Assembly: GCA_000827205.1 (NCBI GenBank)
Contig: KN832564.1
Coordinates: forward strand, 880,682-944,681
Source: Plicaturopsis crispa FD-325 SS-3
Taxonomy: Eukaryota > Basidiomycota > Agaricomycetes > Amylocorticiales > Amylocorticiaceae
Direction: 5' to 3'
DNA length: 64,000 nucleotides
The notes beneath the pieces were generated by a model. It was not told the origin of the DNA and did not search any database. It was given only the letters and a program-made list of their open reading frames with translations. A program made the translations under genes and the position numbers. This document shows, piece after piece, positions 53,901 through 64,000 of this stretch; within the stretch, counting starts at the first letter, position 1; every line of letters starts with the position of its first letter.

Positions 53901-55221
53901 GCAGGAGAGGTCAGGGCTGGCTTTGGAGGATGAGGAGTTGGATATGTTCGTGACGCCGTTCATGCTCGACGACGACGAGCGTGTGGACACTCCCCGCAGG
54001 GCGCCGATGACCATTCCATATATCCAATCGCCACCAACACCATCATCGTCCAAAGCAACGTCCCTCTACTCCGTATCCGATATCGACCACTCATTTTCTG
54101 ACGACTACGGCGACCGCGCATGCGTTTCGCCTTCCACGCCTTATGCCTTCCATCTTCCACGGCCGCGAGCCTCGTATAACCGCGACAGCCACACACCTTC
54201 TTTGATATCGTCGAGCTCCAGCAGCACTCATTTTTCCCAATCTCGGAGCTCACCACCATCCAGTCCGATTGTGCTTAACACACCAGTGGACGCCACATTC
54301 CCTAGCCCATACTCCCTTGACATCATCGAGGAGAGCGACTCCGATGAGCAGGACATACAGTATCCTCATCATAATCCTCGAAGTCGGGAAGATTCGCACA
54401 TTGCTAAGCAGCCTCCTTTGTCTCCCCGGTTTGACAACCGAGAGGCTAGTCGCCCGTCAACCCTTCGTAACGCAAGGCACCCATCCCATGTGGACAGCCT
54501 TCGACTCAATTTGAAGGCTCATTCGGAGACGGATACTCTTCCCTTCCCATCCGGATCGCGGACCTCTTCCGGGCGACTTCAGCAAACCCTCTCTCCCCAG
54601 TCTTCAAGTCTCCACCGTAAAAAGCCAATGCCACCTGTGCATAACAACGTACGGGCCCGATCCTCCTCGGAGGCTGATTCGTCATCCTATTCCCATTATT
54701 CCCCTGTATATCTTGATTCACGCACGGCCTCCCCGGGTCCTCGTATGCCAGTCAGTGCGCCATCGAGCCCGCTGAAAGCCCCCAAGCAGCCAGCGAGTTT
54801 GGACACAATGCAAGTCGCTTCGTCTGGCCGATCACGCCTCTCCGCATCGTCAGAATCCCCCAGTACCCCGCCCGACACACCATCGACACCGATGTCTCTC
54901 ATGAACCATCCTACAAGCAGCACGGTGTCGCTTACGCGATTGTTCTCTTCCAAGTCTCGAACAAGGGTGGAATCCAAGAAGCCACCGGCGACTCTGGCGA
55001 GCTTGGATCCGCTTGATGGGAAGGCACGGAAGGCGGAGGAGAAAAGGGCGAAGAGGCTGGAAATGGAGAGACTCGCGGAGGAGCTGAAGGCGCGCAAGCA
55101 GAAGCGCGTCGCCGCAGCCGACAAAAGCTCTCTCCACTCGAGCAAGTCGGGCTCTACCAAGCGTGGTCAATGGGAGGACCCAGCGACCATGTATGGCGGC
55201 ATCGCATCGATTACCCTGTGA
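50993..55221 (+). CDS. Kelch-BTB protein with long Ser-rich tail (Ral2/LZTR1-like)
   Basis: Start ATG 50993-50995 (MRRKTDEAIIYRIFG), although the conserved region begins later at SISDLTTFCRKTTGDVPAKL. Kelch blades follow: GSKMYLFGGRLVTERRMVSD, IYEFDMHTFNWEKI, NQLIIFGGM, RLFIIGGQDLSNSWLDDIYI and FIIAGIYLAQTYQSFSIWAL. A BTB-like domain comes next (LTDFEIVCDDGRKIRCSRKT; YPITLALLQYFYSLALITPL; LLVLSSTYQITHLEGLVKHA). About 600 residues of Gly-, Ser- and Pro-rich, probably disordered sequence follow, with a charged helix near the end (EEKRAKRLEMERLAEELKAR). Stop TGA at 55219-55221. The Kelch plus BTB order recalls S. pombe Ral2 and animal LZTR1, which act on Ras; that link is inferred from layout alone. 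About eight exons; the final exon is very long. Confidence 0.8.
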
Positions 55222-55765
55222 TGTCTCACACTCGGCCTCGATCTATCCATTCCTTAGTCCGTGATGTCACGCTATCGTTTCCTGTCAATTCTTGCTTACC
55301 TTTTTATTGTTTTTTATTGCTTCTGCACTACTCTACAGTAGTTGTTGTTTTCATACATCCACTTACCCCGGGACTCTGACTCACTCCTTCATCTTACCTT
55401 TCCATTTCACTATAGATCATACGGCCTATCTTTTGCAGTCGCTTCTTGTACTTACCGGAACGTTGCTTTTCTGCTGCATAGTCTAGGGAATCGTTGCAAA
55501 TAGATGATCATGTAGGCACTCCGTAAATTTACAAGTGATGTTAGCCTGTTGGAAGCACGGGCGAATGGAGGACGAAAAAGACTGATAATGGAGGCCCGAG
55601 GTAACTGAGGAAATGAAATAAAGCTCTGTGGGGACTGCGAGACCGCGAATTTAGCTATAGGAAAGTATCGTGTCAACGCTCAGTCGTGGAAAGGAGGACG
55701 GCAGAAGAGCTTGCATGGTAAAGTAATCAGCGCTTCAGCAATAGTTGATTTGCTGCCGCGATAGA
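55222..55765. other. Intergenic, convergent 3' ends
   Basis: 544 bp between two converging stops. T-rich with TTTTTATTG runs near 55300, as expected for 3' untranslated sequence. No gene is seen. Confidence 0.4.
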
Positions 55766-57743
55766 TTAGAGTAAAGCGTCAATCGCGTCGCGAAAGTCTT
55801 GCGACGATGAGGACGGAGGATCCAACATAGAGGCATCGGCGAGATGTGGCATCGGTGCTGGCCCCTCGGAGTTGCTACCTTGCGAGGATTCGGATCCGTC
55901 CATGATTCCTGGTGCTGTAACGGGTGCCTCAGCCTGCTCGGCGTCGGGTCGAGGGTCGCCCCCCTGGACAAAAGCTTCAGCATCCGAAGCCTCAGGGTTA
56001 GCGACAGGCACTGGGTGTGCAACCAGGGGCGCAATGATGTGGTTATCTATGCATGAACCAGAAAATTAGTCGCTGAAGTATGTTCCGAGGAAAATACACG
56101 CACACTCTCGTGCGTGCCCTGCAAGGGAAAACAAACACAATCAGTCTCTCATTATAATACAGCGCAAATGAGTACATACCGAGGTCCTTCTGTCTCCCAC
56201 AGCCACTACCTTCGGGGCAATCCTTGCGGCTTAGAACACTCTCCTCCAAAAATCCCTTCTGCCTTTCACGGATCCACCAGTCTCGGATGCCCCATAGTAG
56301 AACCTCTGTAGCGCAAAGCCTGCAGATACGACTTCGAGGAGCATTCAAATCGGGGTCAGCACCCGCAGCAACGCCGTGCACGTCGGTAAACAGGTCTAGC
56401 TCGAGCAACGGGGCAAAACCACGAGGTTGAGATTGTATGTGCGCTACGATCTTTTAAGAATTGGGTGAGCACGATCATTATTTCATGGGCATATGTCTGA
56501 TGAAAGCACTTACCTCCCGGTAGATGTGTCGAGGCGTCAGCCGTTGTGCAGTCAGATAGTCGAGCATGATCTCCACTTCAACTGTATTGCTGTCGAAGCA
56601 CTCGTAGATGTCAGTCGACTGGATCAAGTCGCCTATGTCAGACATCCCGTGTGGGTGTTGCGAGAGAAGTGGTGCAGCGAGGCAGCGTCCTTGGACACCG
56701 ATCCCGCAAAAAGAGACGCGACATAAGTCGCACAGAGTTGTCGTAGGTGCTTGCAAAGCTAGAAGATTCTCACTAACACCTCGATGGTAAAGCATTGCAC
56801 ATATAAGCAGAACAGAAGTGTGCGCACCAATTGCCACAGTATCCATGGCCAGGCGGAGTACCATCGTCCAACGGCCAAGCATGATCAGGGTCAAGGTTGG
56901 GATCTGCAATGGGTTGCGGGCATCGCCAGCCAAATGGGTTACCCGGGGTGCAATGAGGGCACGGACGTGCATAGTCTCCACTTGGATTGAGATTCGGTTC
57001 CGGAGACAATTCCCTTGGTGCCGGAATCTGGAAAGATCACATGCAGTTGGAGTGAAAGGAGTGATATATGTATGCACTTACCCTCATAGACGAGCCGGAC
57101 TTATATATCTCGTCAGCTTGCTGCCGCTCTGCTTCGGCGCGCGTCCGTGACGGTGCTGCACGTAGAAGCACGTCGACAATTGTCTGAAGCGGTCGAGAAG
57201 GATTGACAGAGGTAGAAATGCCACGACAGGCAGGGCAATTTGTCCCCCCGTTCTGGTATAGAAATAGGTGTGAGCCACGATAAGTCCGATGCAAGTCCGG
57301 GGAAGGAGACACCACGCAGTTATACGCGTAGTCACTGTACTCACCCGAATCCAAAGAACACAGCAGCTAATTGTGCATGAGAGTTCAATACCGTTTCAAA
57401 ATCACATAGAACACCCTGCTCACCTGCCACAGAAGAAATGTTGGCACGGGTTGACGACGACTGGCTTGTAGACAAGCTCAGAGCAGCATCCACACTGAAG
57501 TTCCTGCACAAGGTCGTCCACGAGAGCATCCTGAACTATGCCGGCACTCTCAGTGAAAGGGCCTCCAGTTGGAATATCAGCATGGTCTTCCTTGAGCCTC
57601 TTTCTGCTCGTCTCGTCGTGCTGCCCTTCAAAGGAAGCTGATGCCCTCCGCTTGAGCGACGGGAGCGAGTCGGAACGCGCCTCAGCACTTCCTAGGTGTA
57701 AATCGGATGTGTGTGATAGATCAATAGCGGTTTCTTGCGACAT
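55766..57743 (-). CDS. CHFR-like RING E3 ubiquitin ligase
   Basis: Start ATG 57741-57743 (MSQETAIDLSHTSDLHLG). A Ser/Arg/Lys-rich N-terminus leads to a C3HC4 RING finger: LQCGCCSELVYKPVVVNPCQ, then HFFCGRCCVLWIR and NCPACR (about 57190-57480, across an intron). The C-terminal half carries the cysteine-rich region known from CHFR: YARPCPHCTPGNPFGWRCPQ, GHGYCGNCENLLALQAP, LCDLCRVSFCGIGVQGRC, then a third cluster RICRLCATEVLLWGIRDWW and CPEGSGCGRQKDL with ARECNHI. The tail is acidic and Ser/Pro-rich, ending at TAA 55766-55768. There is no FHA domain upstream, unlike animal CHFR. CHFR proteins ubiquitinate mitotic regulators; the fungal target is unknown. Confidence 0.82.
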
Positions 57744-58154
57744 CGCTGTGGGTCGCCTGGAAGCAAGGTGGTGGCTAGGGATAAGGCGTTCCTCAGGCTC
57801 AATAGTGGCGAATTATAGTCGATTGCCACAGGCTCAAAAAGGAAAACCCCTGCCTGCTAAGACTCCGCGCGTTCTCTCCAGGTTCTCTCGGAGATTCTGG
57901 TGGCACTTTACGGGCACTCGTCTAGTACGGTCATCCCGTCTTCAGAGCTGAGTGCCATACATTTAAGAAGCTTGGAATAACGACACACGAAGTGCTGGGT
58001 ATAACGCGTAGATCATGAATGTTACATTGAAGCCCCAATAGATATAATAAGTATCATGATACAGTGCTATATTCCAAAATTCCCAGCAAAGTCCCTCGAA
58101 TCTGCGCAGTCTTGGTACCATGTATCACAGTACCAGTATTGCAAAGCAGAACCG
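57744..58154. other. Intergenic, CHFR-like upstream region
   Basis: 411 bp with the CHFR-like promoter at the left and the 3' end of the first DUF6533 gene at the right. No gene is seen. Confidence 0.4.
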
Positions 58155-60215
58155 TCACTTCGCAAATGGTAAGAGCGAGTCATCCAAGGGCCTCGGTTTA
58201 CGAGGGGGCTTCCTCTCGAGATCCCTATCCTGAGGCCTTTGCTTCGGCGCCTCCATTTCAAACTGCTCCGTTCTGTAGTGCAGTAGAGCACCGTTTTCGG
58301 CTACGGCGACGGGATCTGGGGCGTGTAGCGACTCTGTCGATTCCACAGGGCTCAAATCTGGCACTCTCGCTACGCCCCTCCCGGTAACGTCAAACGTGAG
58401 CGACGTGCAACGACCAACGGAGCCGGAGCCGGAGCCGGAGGCAGATCGAAGGCGCCCCAGACGCTGACTAGAGTTAGAAAGCGATCGTCCTCGAGTAGTG
58501 GGGAGGGTCTGTGCGGCGTCGACGCTAGTTGCGTACAGAGTACTGTGATCGCGCGCAGTCCGTTTTAAGTTTAATGTTATGCGCGACATCATTGCAACCT
58601 GCGAGCGAGACACTTCGTCAATGCGCGTCATCGCCGATACAACTAAAAGGATCCTACAGTGAGACTGTATCGTATGGAAGCAAAACAAGCGGTCAGTAAC
58701 ATATAGATAGAAACTGCAACCAGACTTACAGAAGTTCGAGTCTGTAAATTGGTTAAGTTGATAGATGAGTGCGAGAAATGCGAGAGTCGAAACTCACTGC
58801 GCGGTGATATTCTTCAGCCCAGGAGGCGCCGCAATGATCATGATGGTCAACACCACAGTAATGGAGCATATAACTCTTTGAGACGATGAGTTGATAGAGA
58901 GCAAAAAATACGTCGAGGGGGACGCACGAGTAATACAAGAGGCCATCCTCAAATAGTCTCCGAATGATATGACCGGCTTGTTTGTGCCGGATAGACGGTA
59001 AAGTGGCATGCAAGGTCAAAGAAAATATTATGGTGTCGTATAACAGAGGTATCCATGCCGAGGCAGAGGCTGCGTCGCTCCTAAAGCGAGGATGTGTGAG
59101 TGAACATCAACATCAAATGGTAAGAATGACCTACACAGCAGGATCGAAGATCATAGTACATGCTACATGAGGTTAGGATTATGACCAGCTACGCAAACAT
59201 GTAAAGATGGACATACAGTGAATATCTGGGTCTGTGTGGGGTACACCTTAAAAAGGATATAAACGGCGCGTCAGCATTTACCGTGACCAGCGAGTTTAGA
59301 GAGACGTCTTACGTATAGCGTGGGTGAGGAGCCAGGCATTAACAACGGTCTCGCCCACCAATATGCCCGCCACTAGGTAGACGGCCCACTTGTTGCGATA
59401 GTAATATATAGCGTGAACTCGTAAAAGCATCATCAAGGCAACGACCTCGACGCCGATGACAGTCATAGACCCTTCAAAACGGACGAAGTGGTCGCATCTG
59501 GAGAAGCTTCAGTTCAATGGTCATTCAATTATGAGCAGGAATTCACAAACAACTACAGGGGGAAGCGTGTGTCAGCAGCAATAAGAGCAGCACATTAATG
59601 AATAAAGCTCACTTCAGGCGTCCAAACAGGTGAGAGGTATGCTTGATGTTGGTCAGTCAGAGTTGGAGGAATATGCGACCTTTGCATACCGAAAATATTG
59701 AGGGTGAAACCGAGAGGTGTCAGATATCGGTTCTAGAACGGGGTGACCGGGATCGCTCAGTTTTGCCGATGACTACTTGATAGAGCACTTACCAGAAGGA
59801 ATAACCATACGACTGAGTACCCAGCAGTCAGACGGCGTAATAAGGGTATTTATAAGGCAGACACATACGGGGACCCTTGCTCCCCTTCCAGATCAATTCG
59901 ACCTGAGTAAAACGAGAGATTTTCATGAGAGCTAGATACACAATGTAGGTCATAGAGACGTACCTCATCCGGGAAGGTGATTATGTGATCCCAGATAAGA
60001 ATCGTGAAGCTCACAAAGCCTATATACTAGAACAGATAGTGGTTAGCGCCTCTTTGTGACATCGCCATCGAGAGACAGCGCCAGCGTACATTTGTTCGTT
60101 GACTTGATTTTGAGTAAATATGTCAGCTATCGTTCGAGACCAAACGTCAGTCTAGTAAAACCTACTTTTGAGCAGCGTCGGTAATGATTTCTGGAGTTAT
60201 CGGGAAGTTTGACAT
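58155..60215 (-). CDS. DUF6533 multi-pass membrane protein, copy 1
   Basis: Member of a seven-helix-type membrane family common in mushroom-forming fungi; function unknown. Start ATG 60213-60215 (MSNFPITPEIITDAAQ). The DUF6533 signature is IGFVSFTILIWDHIITFPDE then VELIWKGSKGP (about 59880-60030). Further helices include LLRVHAIYYYRNKWAVYLVA, GILVGETVVNAWLLTHAI, a helix near 58990 with FRR/LRMASCITR in alternative frames, and the conserved end SQVAMMSRITLNLKR (about 58560-58610). The cytosolic tail is Ser/Arg-rich with a short GSGSGS tract (58424-58441) and ends PFAK with TGA 58155-58157. About nine short exons, several of whose borders I could only place roughly. Tandem with a second copy upstream. 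Confidence 0.75.
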
Positions 60216-61196
60216 GGCTAAACCACAGCCTACGTGGATGCGGGGCACGTCCAGTGCGGGGTCGGGCTAGATGTTTATGACCCCGGGATAGCCGCCCAAA
60301 TGTCATGAAGTGGCCCCGCGAGCGCTGCGGCAGAAGACGGGGTAAGTATAGAAATTGCAACGAGCGATGTTGGGGCGGCGCCTGCGCAGACTGGAGTCGT
60401 AGCGATCAAGAGAGCAGCTCGCGAGTGGACTGTGGCAGGCTCCTGTGAGAAAGGAGGACGACATAGAGTACTCTTGCCAAGGAAAGTTTGGAACTTTTAT
60501 GATCATTTCTGCCAGCGGGGTGATCGTTGAGATACCACTTGCGTCCGTCATCCGATGCCCTGGAATTGCGGTGCCTGCGGGGGTACCAAGCGAACCAGGT
60601 ACTCGGGAAGCCCGCGTGATGCGACGAACACTAGACCTGCCTTTTGCGGAAATACCGACCGTCACGAACCGCTGCGTCAAATCTTCTCAAGACGGCGCTA
60701 AATTATCTAGTGTCAGGAACGAAGGCTTGCGTTCGTCAACGCGCACAATTCCAGTGAAGAGAGCTATGCATGAGGACACTAATACATCAAATTTCCCCCC
60801 ATTTTTCTCATTTTTCCACGGGTTGGAGCATGTGTCTGCTCCGGACCAAGCGGCTTTAGTGCTTCATTCCTGGATCTTGATATCTTGATGTACTATACAT
60901 TTATTAGGTCGCCGTTTACGGTCTTTCGGGGCAGTCACTGTCAGCGAGGCTGAGAGGTCCAGCTGGTGGAAATAAAGTTTGAGCCTTGAGGAAATGACGA
61001 TACTGCCTGCAATCCTTGCGGCCCGATCTTGAGTTGGGCAACACAATGCTCACTGGAAGGGTAACTGTAAAATACAAGGTGTGCGATACAATAATATGCG
61101 ACTTGAACCCAAATAATGCGGACAGGTGTTGGTTGTAATGAGATAAGATAAATGCCCGTGCGTGCAGATAGTCTAGTATGACTCCGTGAAACGAGT
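60216..61196. other. Spacer between the two DUF6533 genes
   Basis: 981 bp with the promoter of copy 1 and the 3' end of copy 2. Overlapping frames on both strands (60303-60680 minus, 60445-60888 plus) have no family resemblance. Confidence 0.4.
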
Positions 61197-63300
61197 CTAC
61201 GGCTTACTTCCAGAAGCCTCGGCCTGGCCGTGAGACTCGAGGTCAAACCGCAGGCGCTCGTCGCGAGGTTGACATCGGTCTAAAGCGTAGGTATGACCCA
61301 AAACCCCGCTATCGTCGTCCGGTAGAGCAGCCTCCTCCGGCGTGTGTATACCAAAGGACCGAAGGGAGTCGATGGGGCTTAGGTTAGGAGCTTGCGAGGG
61401 TCCGGCGATAGTTTCGAATGTAAGAGAACCAAAGCGCGTGCGTCCGCGGCCTCCTCCGGGGTATGATCGCGAATGCCTTGAATAGGATCCCGGCCTACTC
61501 AGGAAGGTTGATACGTCTTCACTGGCGTCTACAGACCGTTCACCGGTGCCGACATTGCCAAATTTCTTCAGGCTCAACGTGACACGAGACATCATAGCCA
61601 CCTGGAGGCGCAACAAAGATTAGCAACTGGTTCCAACCATTGGCAAGGAGAGGGACGAACCGTGAGTCTGCACGGGACCGAGACATAGCCAAATAGTTAG
61701 TACATGCAGGTCATTGATGATTGTTATGCTAAATGCGTCTCACAGAAGTTCAAGCCTGTGGATGGATTAGGGCGGCGTTAGCCCACTACGCGATCAAGGT
61801 GAGAGCACAAAAACATAGTACGCACTGCGCCGCTATGTTCTTGATCCCGTTGGGGGCAGCCACAATCATGATGGTCAGTACAAGGTTCACTGAACATATT
61901 ACTCTTCATGCAAACATGCACACGTTCAGCATAGCCACACATATCGCTTGACGGACATACCCATAATACAACAGCCCGTCCCGGAGCAATTTTCCAAGTA
62001 TCCGACTGGCAGCTTCTTTTCGTATCGATGGCAGCGCGAGTCTGAGAACGAGCGCGAAGATGGCCGTGTCGTACAGGAGAGGGAGCCACGCTGACGCAGC
62101 AGCTACACCTTCCCTGCAATTTGCACGTTAGGCCATGAGAAAGCAGACAAAGTAGACAGGACTTACACCTTTTCATGAAACAGCATACTGCAGGCTGTCA
62201 CGTCGGTCGGAGTAAACGTGAGCGAGGTGCAAATCAATATGAGAGACAAAAGTCTTACCGTGATTCGTTATTGTCGTGTGTGGTACCGCTGCAATGAGGG
62301 CGCCAGAGTCAGCAGGTGATTCTCATATATGACAGTGTCACTCTCAGACGTACGTCCTGCATGCACCAGCAACCAAATATTCACGGCAGTCTCAACCACG
62401 AGTATAAGAGTCGCGACTGAAACCGCCCATGGTTTTTGATCACGGTACATCGCGTGTACTCTCTATTGCAATTGTCAGAATATGATCACAAGGACGGGGT
62501 TTTTGTAGCTTACGAGCAACATCATCACGCCGACGACCTCCACACCAAACGCGGTCATAGCTCCCTCGTACCGTACAAACTGTAAACACCTTTATACAAG
62601 TTAAGGTCGTCAGCATATGACCAGGCGGAAGAGTTGGTGTCGCCGCAAACGAACACCTATGCTCGGGGAGAGTTGGTCAGATAGGCCGAACACATAATGT
62701 CCCGCAGACGTACATCACGAGTAAACACTGGCGATAGATAAGCTATGGCAAGCAACGCAGGTTAACGTCTGATACAAGTAACCATACATAAGCACGTACC
62801 CAAAAGGTTCACAATAAAACCAAGAGGAGTGATGTAACGATTCTGATGATTCCTTCAAGCACTCCGCATGGTATCCATGTAGATATAGACATACCACTAA
62901 AAAGAGATAGACGACTGTAGTAGTGGTCTGTCAACGTCTGCCTCTCGTTCGGCGATAGCGAGGACATACGAAGGGTCTTGCGTTTTTTCCATATATACTC
63001 TACCTGATACTTGTCAGAGCGTGTCGATGACGCCCTTATGGCATGCTCACCTCGTCCGAAAATGTGAGGAGATGGTCCCACACCAGAATCGTGAAACCCA
63101 CGAACGCGATGTACTAAGTATCAAGCTTGTCAGCACGCATACTCGAAGACGCCAAGATGTCCGTGTACATACATTCGTTTGGAGCCTTTTGACAGAGGGA
63201 AAGATGGAGGTAATGATCAGTCCGGTTCTCGCAACGATCCCGAACAAGACGCTCACGTCTCCGATATGTCGTCCTCGACAGATGGCAAAGCTTGAGCCAT
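61197..63300 (-). CDS. DUF6533 multi-pass membrane protein, copy 2
   Basis: Paralogue of the neighbouring gene with the same exon order. Start ATG 63298-63300 (MAQALPSVEDDISET). The signature segment lies around 63000-63115: IAFVGFTILVWDHLLTFSDE followed by VEYIWKKRKTL. Later exons give FVRYEGAMTAFGVEVVGVMM, VHAMYRDQKPWAVSVATLIL with VVETAVNIWLLVHAG, a helix region near 61850-61960, and the end helix LQVAMMSRVTLSLKKFG (about 61565-61610). The tail is Ser/Gly/Arg-rich (RHSRSYPGGGRGRTRFGSLT) and ends GSKP with TAG 61197-61199. The conserved core and shared MMSR(I/V)TL(N/S)LK ending show tandem duplication. The tails share the order R-S-L-T-F-(D/E) and L-S-P-(V/I)-(E/D)-S but are otherwise diverged, so the copies are not recent. 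Confidence 0.75.
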
Positions 63301-64000
63301 ACTTCGAATGCGGGGAAATTGTGGGGGTGGAAAGATAATCACGGTCGATGTCCGGATTATGTACCGTGAAAGAAGCGCCAATATGTCAGGAGACCACAGA
63401 AAGCGGTGCGGCAAAAATGAAGGCACGAGGTGGAAGAGCACATCGATGTCATAGCATAGGCCGCAGCCTGATCTAAATGTCACTAGTACCGAGCGCCAAG
63501 CACGATGGATACCAATGAACACCTTCAGCGCCGGCCCCAATGGAATCTGAATACGGACGATACTAGCGGGCGTTGGTTTTGATAATATCCTCCCGGATAG
63601 AAGGAGCACCCGCTCCTGATACGATGCGCCTTGTCTGCATTGCAGGGGTACGGAGGGAAGTAGGAACCCACCTTAAGGTGATAGCGTACAGCATGTGTGA
63701 AGCGGGAATGATGTTTGTTCGTCCTAACCACAGTTAGTTCATCGTAAATAGGTATGTTGGTGTAATACTCGTACCCCAGGGTCCCCATTGACGGTACGAG
63801 TGCATTCATATCCTTTCGTATAGTGAAGCTATGTACTCAACCATACAGCCTCATGAGATCCCATATTCTGCTGTCAATCAGCTTGGGTGATTCACTAACC
63901 ATAGATGAAGGGTCTGACGGGTCCACAGCAAGCCACAGCTAGCCACAGCCATCCTGAGTAATGAGCGAAAGGAAAGGTATGAGTCCTTACAACAAAACAA
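63301..64000. other. Upstream region of DUF6533 copy 2 and window edge
   Basis: 700 bp without a recognised gene. A 94-codon minus-strand frame (63525-63809) has no family resemblance. It might belong to something that continues past the window. Confidence 0.3.

Noticed and set aside
63525-63809. 94-codon minus-strand frame as a third gene of the DUF6533 series
   Set aside because: It has none of the DUF6533 signature and no hydrophobic helices.
1-64000. Retroelements, virus-derived genes, CRISPR arrays, rRNA or tRNA genes
   Set aside because: No reverse transcriptase, integrase, capsid-like or repeat-array signal was seen. No convincing tRNA cloverleaf was found by eye, though a tRNA scan could still find one.

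Overview
The window looks like a gene-dense piece of an Agaricomycete-type basidiomycete genome. The evidence is: most genes are cut by short introns of about 50-65 nt with GT..AG borders; eukaryote-only machinery is present (SUMO E1, dynactin, proteasome receptor, RAD50, ARL8); and there are membrane protein families expanded in mushroom-forming fungi (DUF6533, DUF6534). All coordinates for multi-exon genes are spans. Exon joins were made by eye from splice signals and family conservation. No rRNA, tRNA, CRISPR array or virus-derived element was recognised.

Layout. 1-1018 (+) is the 3' part of a cytochrome P450. 1801-3373 (-) is AOS1, the SUMO-activating enzyme subunit. 4211-7062 (-) is a Zn2Cys6 transcription factor. 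7810-10242 (-) is a mitochondrial PPR-like protein, with a possible 74-residue gene just upstream (10323-10600). 12482-13915 (-) is dihydrofolate synthase, divergent from 14385-18428 (+), an Ulp2-type SUMO protease. 18657-20531 (-) is dynactin p62 and 20925-24225 (-) is mitochondrial Pet127. Pet127 is divergent from ARL8 (24450-25595, +). RPN13 (25768-26877, -) is divergent from a SCOC-like coiled-coil gene (27118-27474, +). A DUF4267 membrane protein (28209-28616, +) precedes a large TmpL-like adenylation/transmembrane/flavoprotein fusion (28937-33007, -). After a gene-poor 2.2 kb come an F-box-like gene (35205-36032, +), RAD50 (36699-41823, -), a DUF6534 membrane protein (43392-44951, +) and pyridoxamine-phosphate oxidase (45362-46211, +).

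47059-49503 is the most disturbed part. A MYND-finger gene on the minus strand is interrupted by a 1.83 kb segment bounded by about 223-bp inverted repeats. The outer 180 bp of the two repeats are identical, and both ends are flanked by TA. A 1.5 kb stretch without a confident gene follows. Then come a Kelch-BTB protein with a long disordered tail (50993-55221, +), a CHFR-like RING ubiquitin ligase (55766-57743, -) and two tandem DUF6533 membrane proteins (58155-60215 and 61197-63300, -).

Most genes are housekeeping and do not form one pathway. Links worth noting are SUMO attachment and removal (AOS1, Ulp2), ubiquitin/proteasome (RPN13, CHFR-like), mitochondrial RNA and cofactor functions (PPR protein, Pet127), and membrane traffic and transport (dynactin p62, ARL8, SCOC-like). 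The least ordinary items are the inverted-repeat segment in the MYND gene, the TmpL-like fusion, the split catalytic domain of the Ulp2 protein and the irregular I-helix region of the P450.
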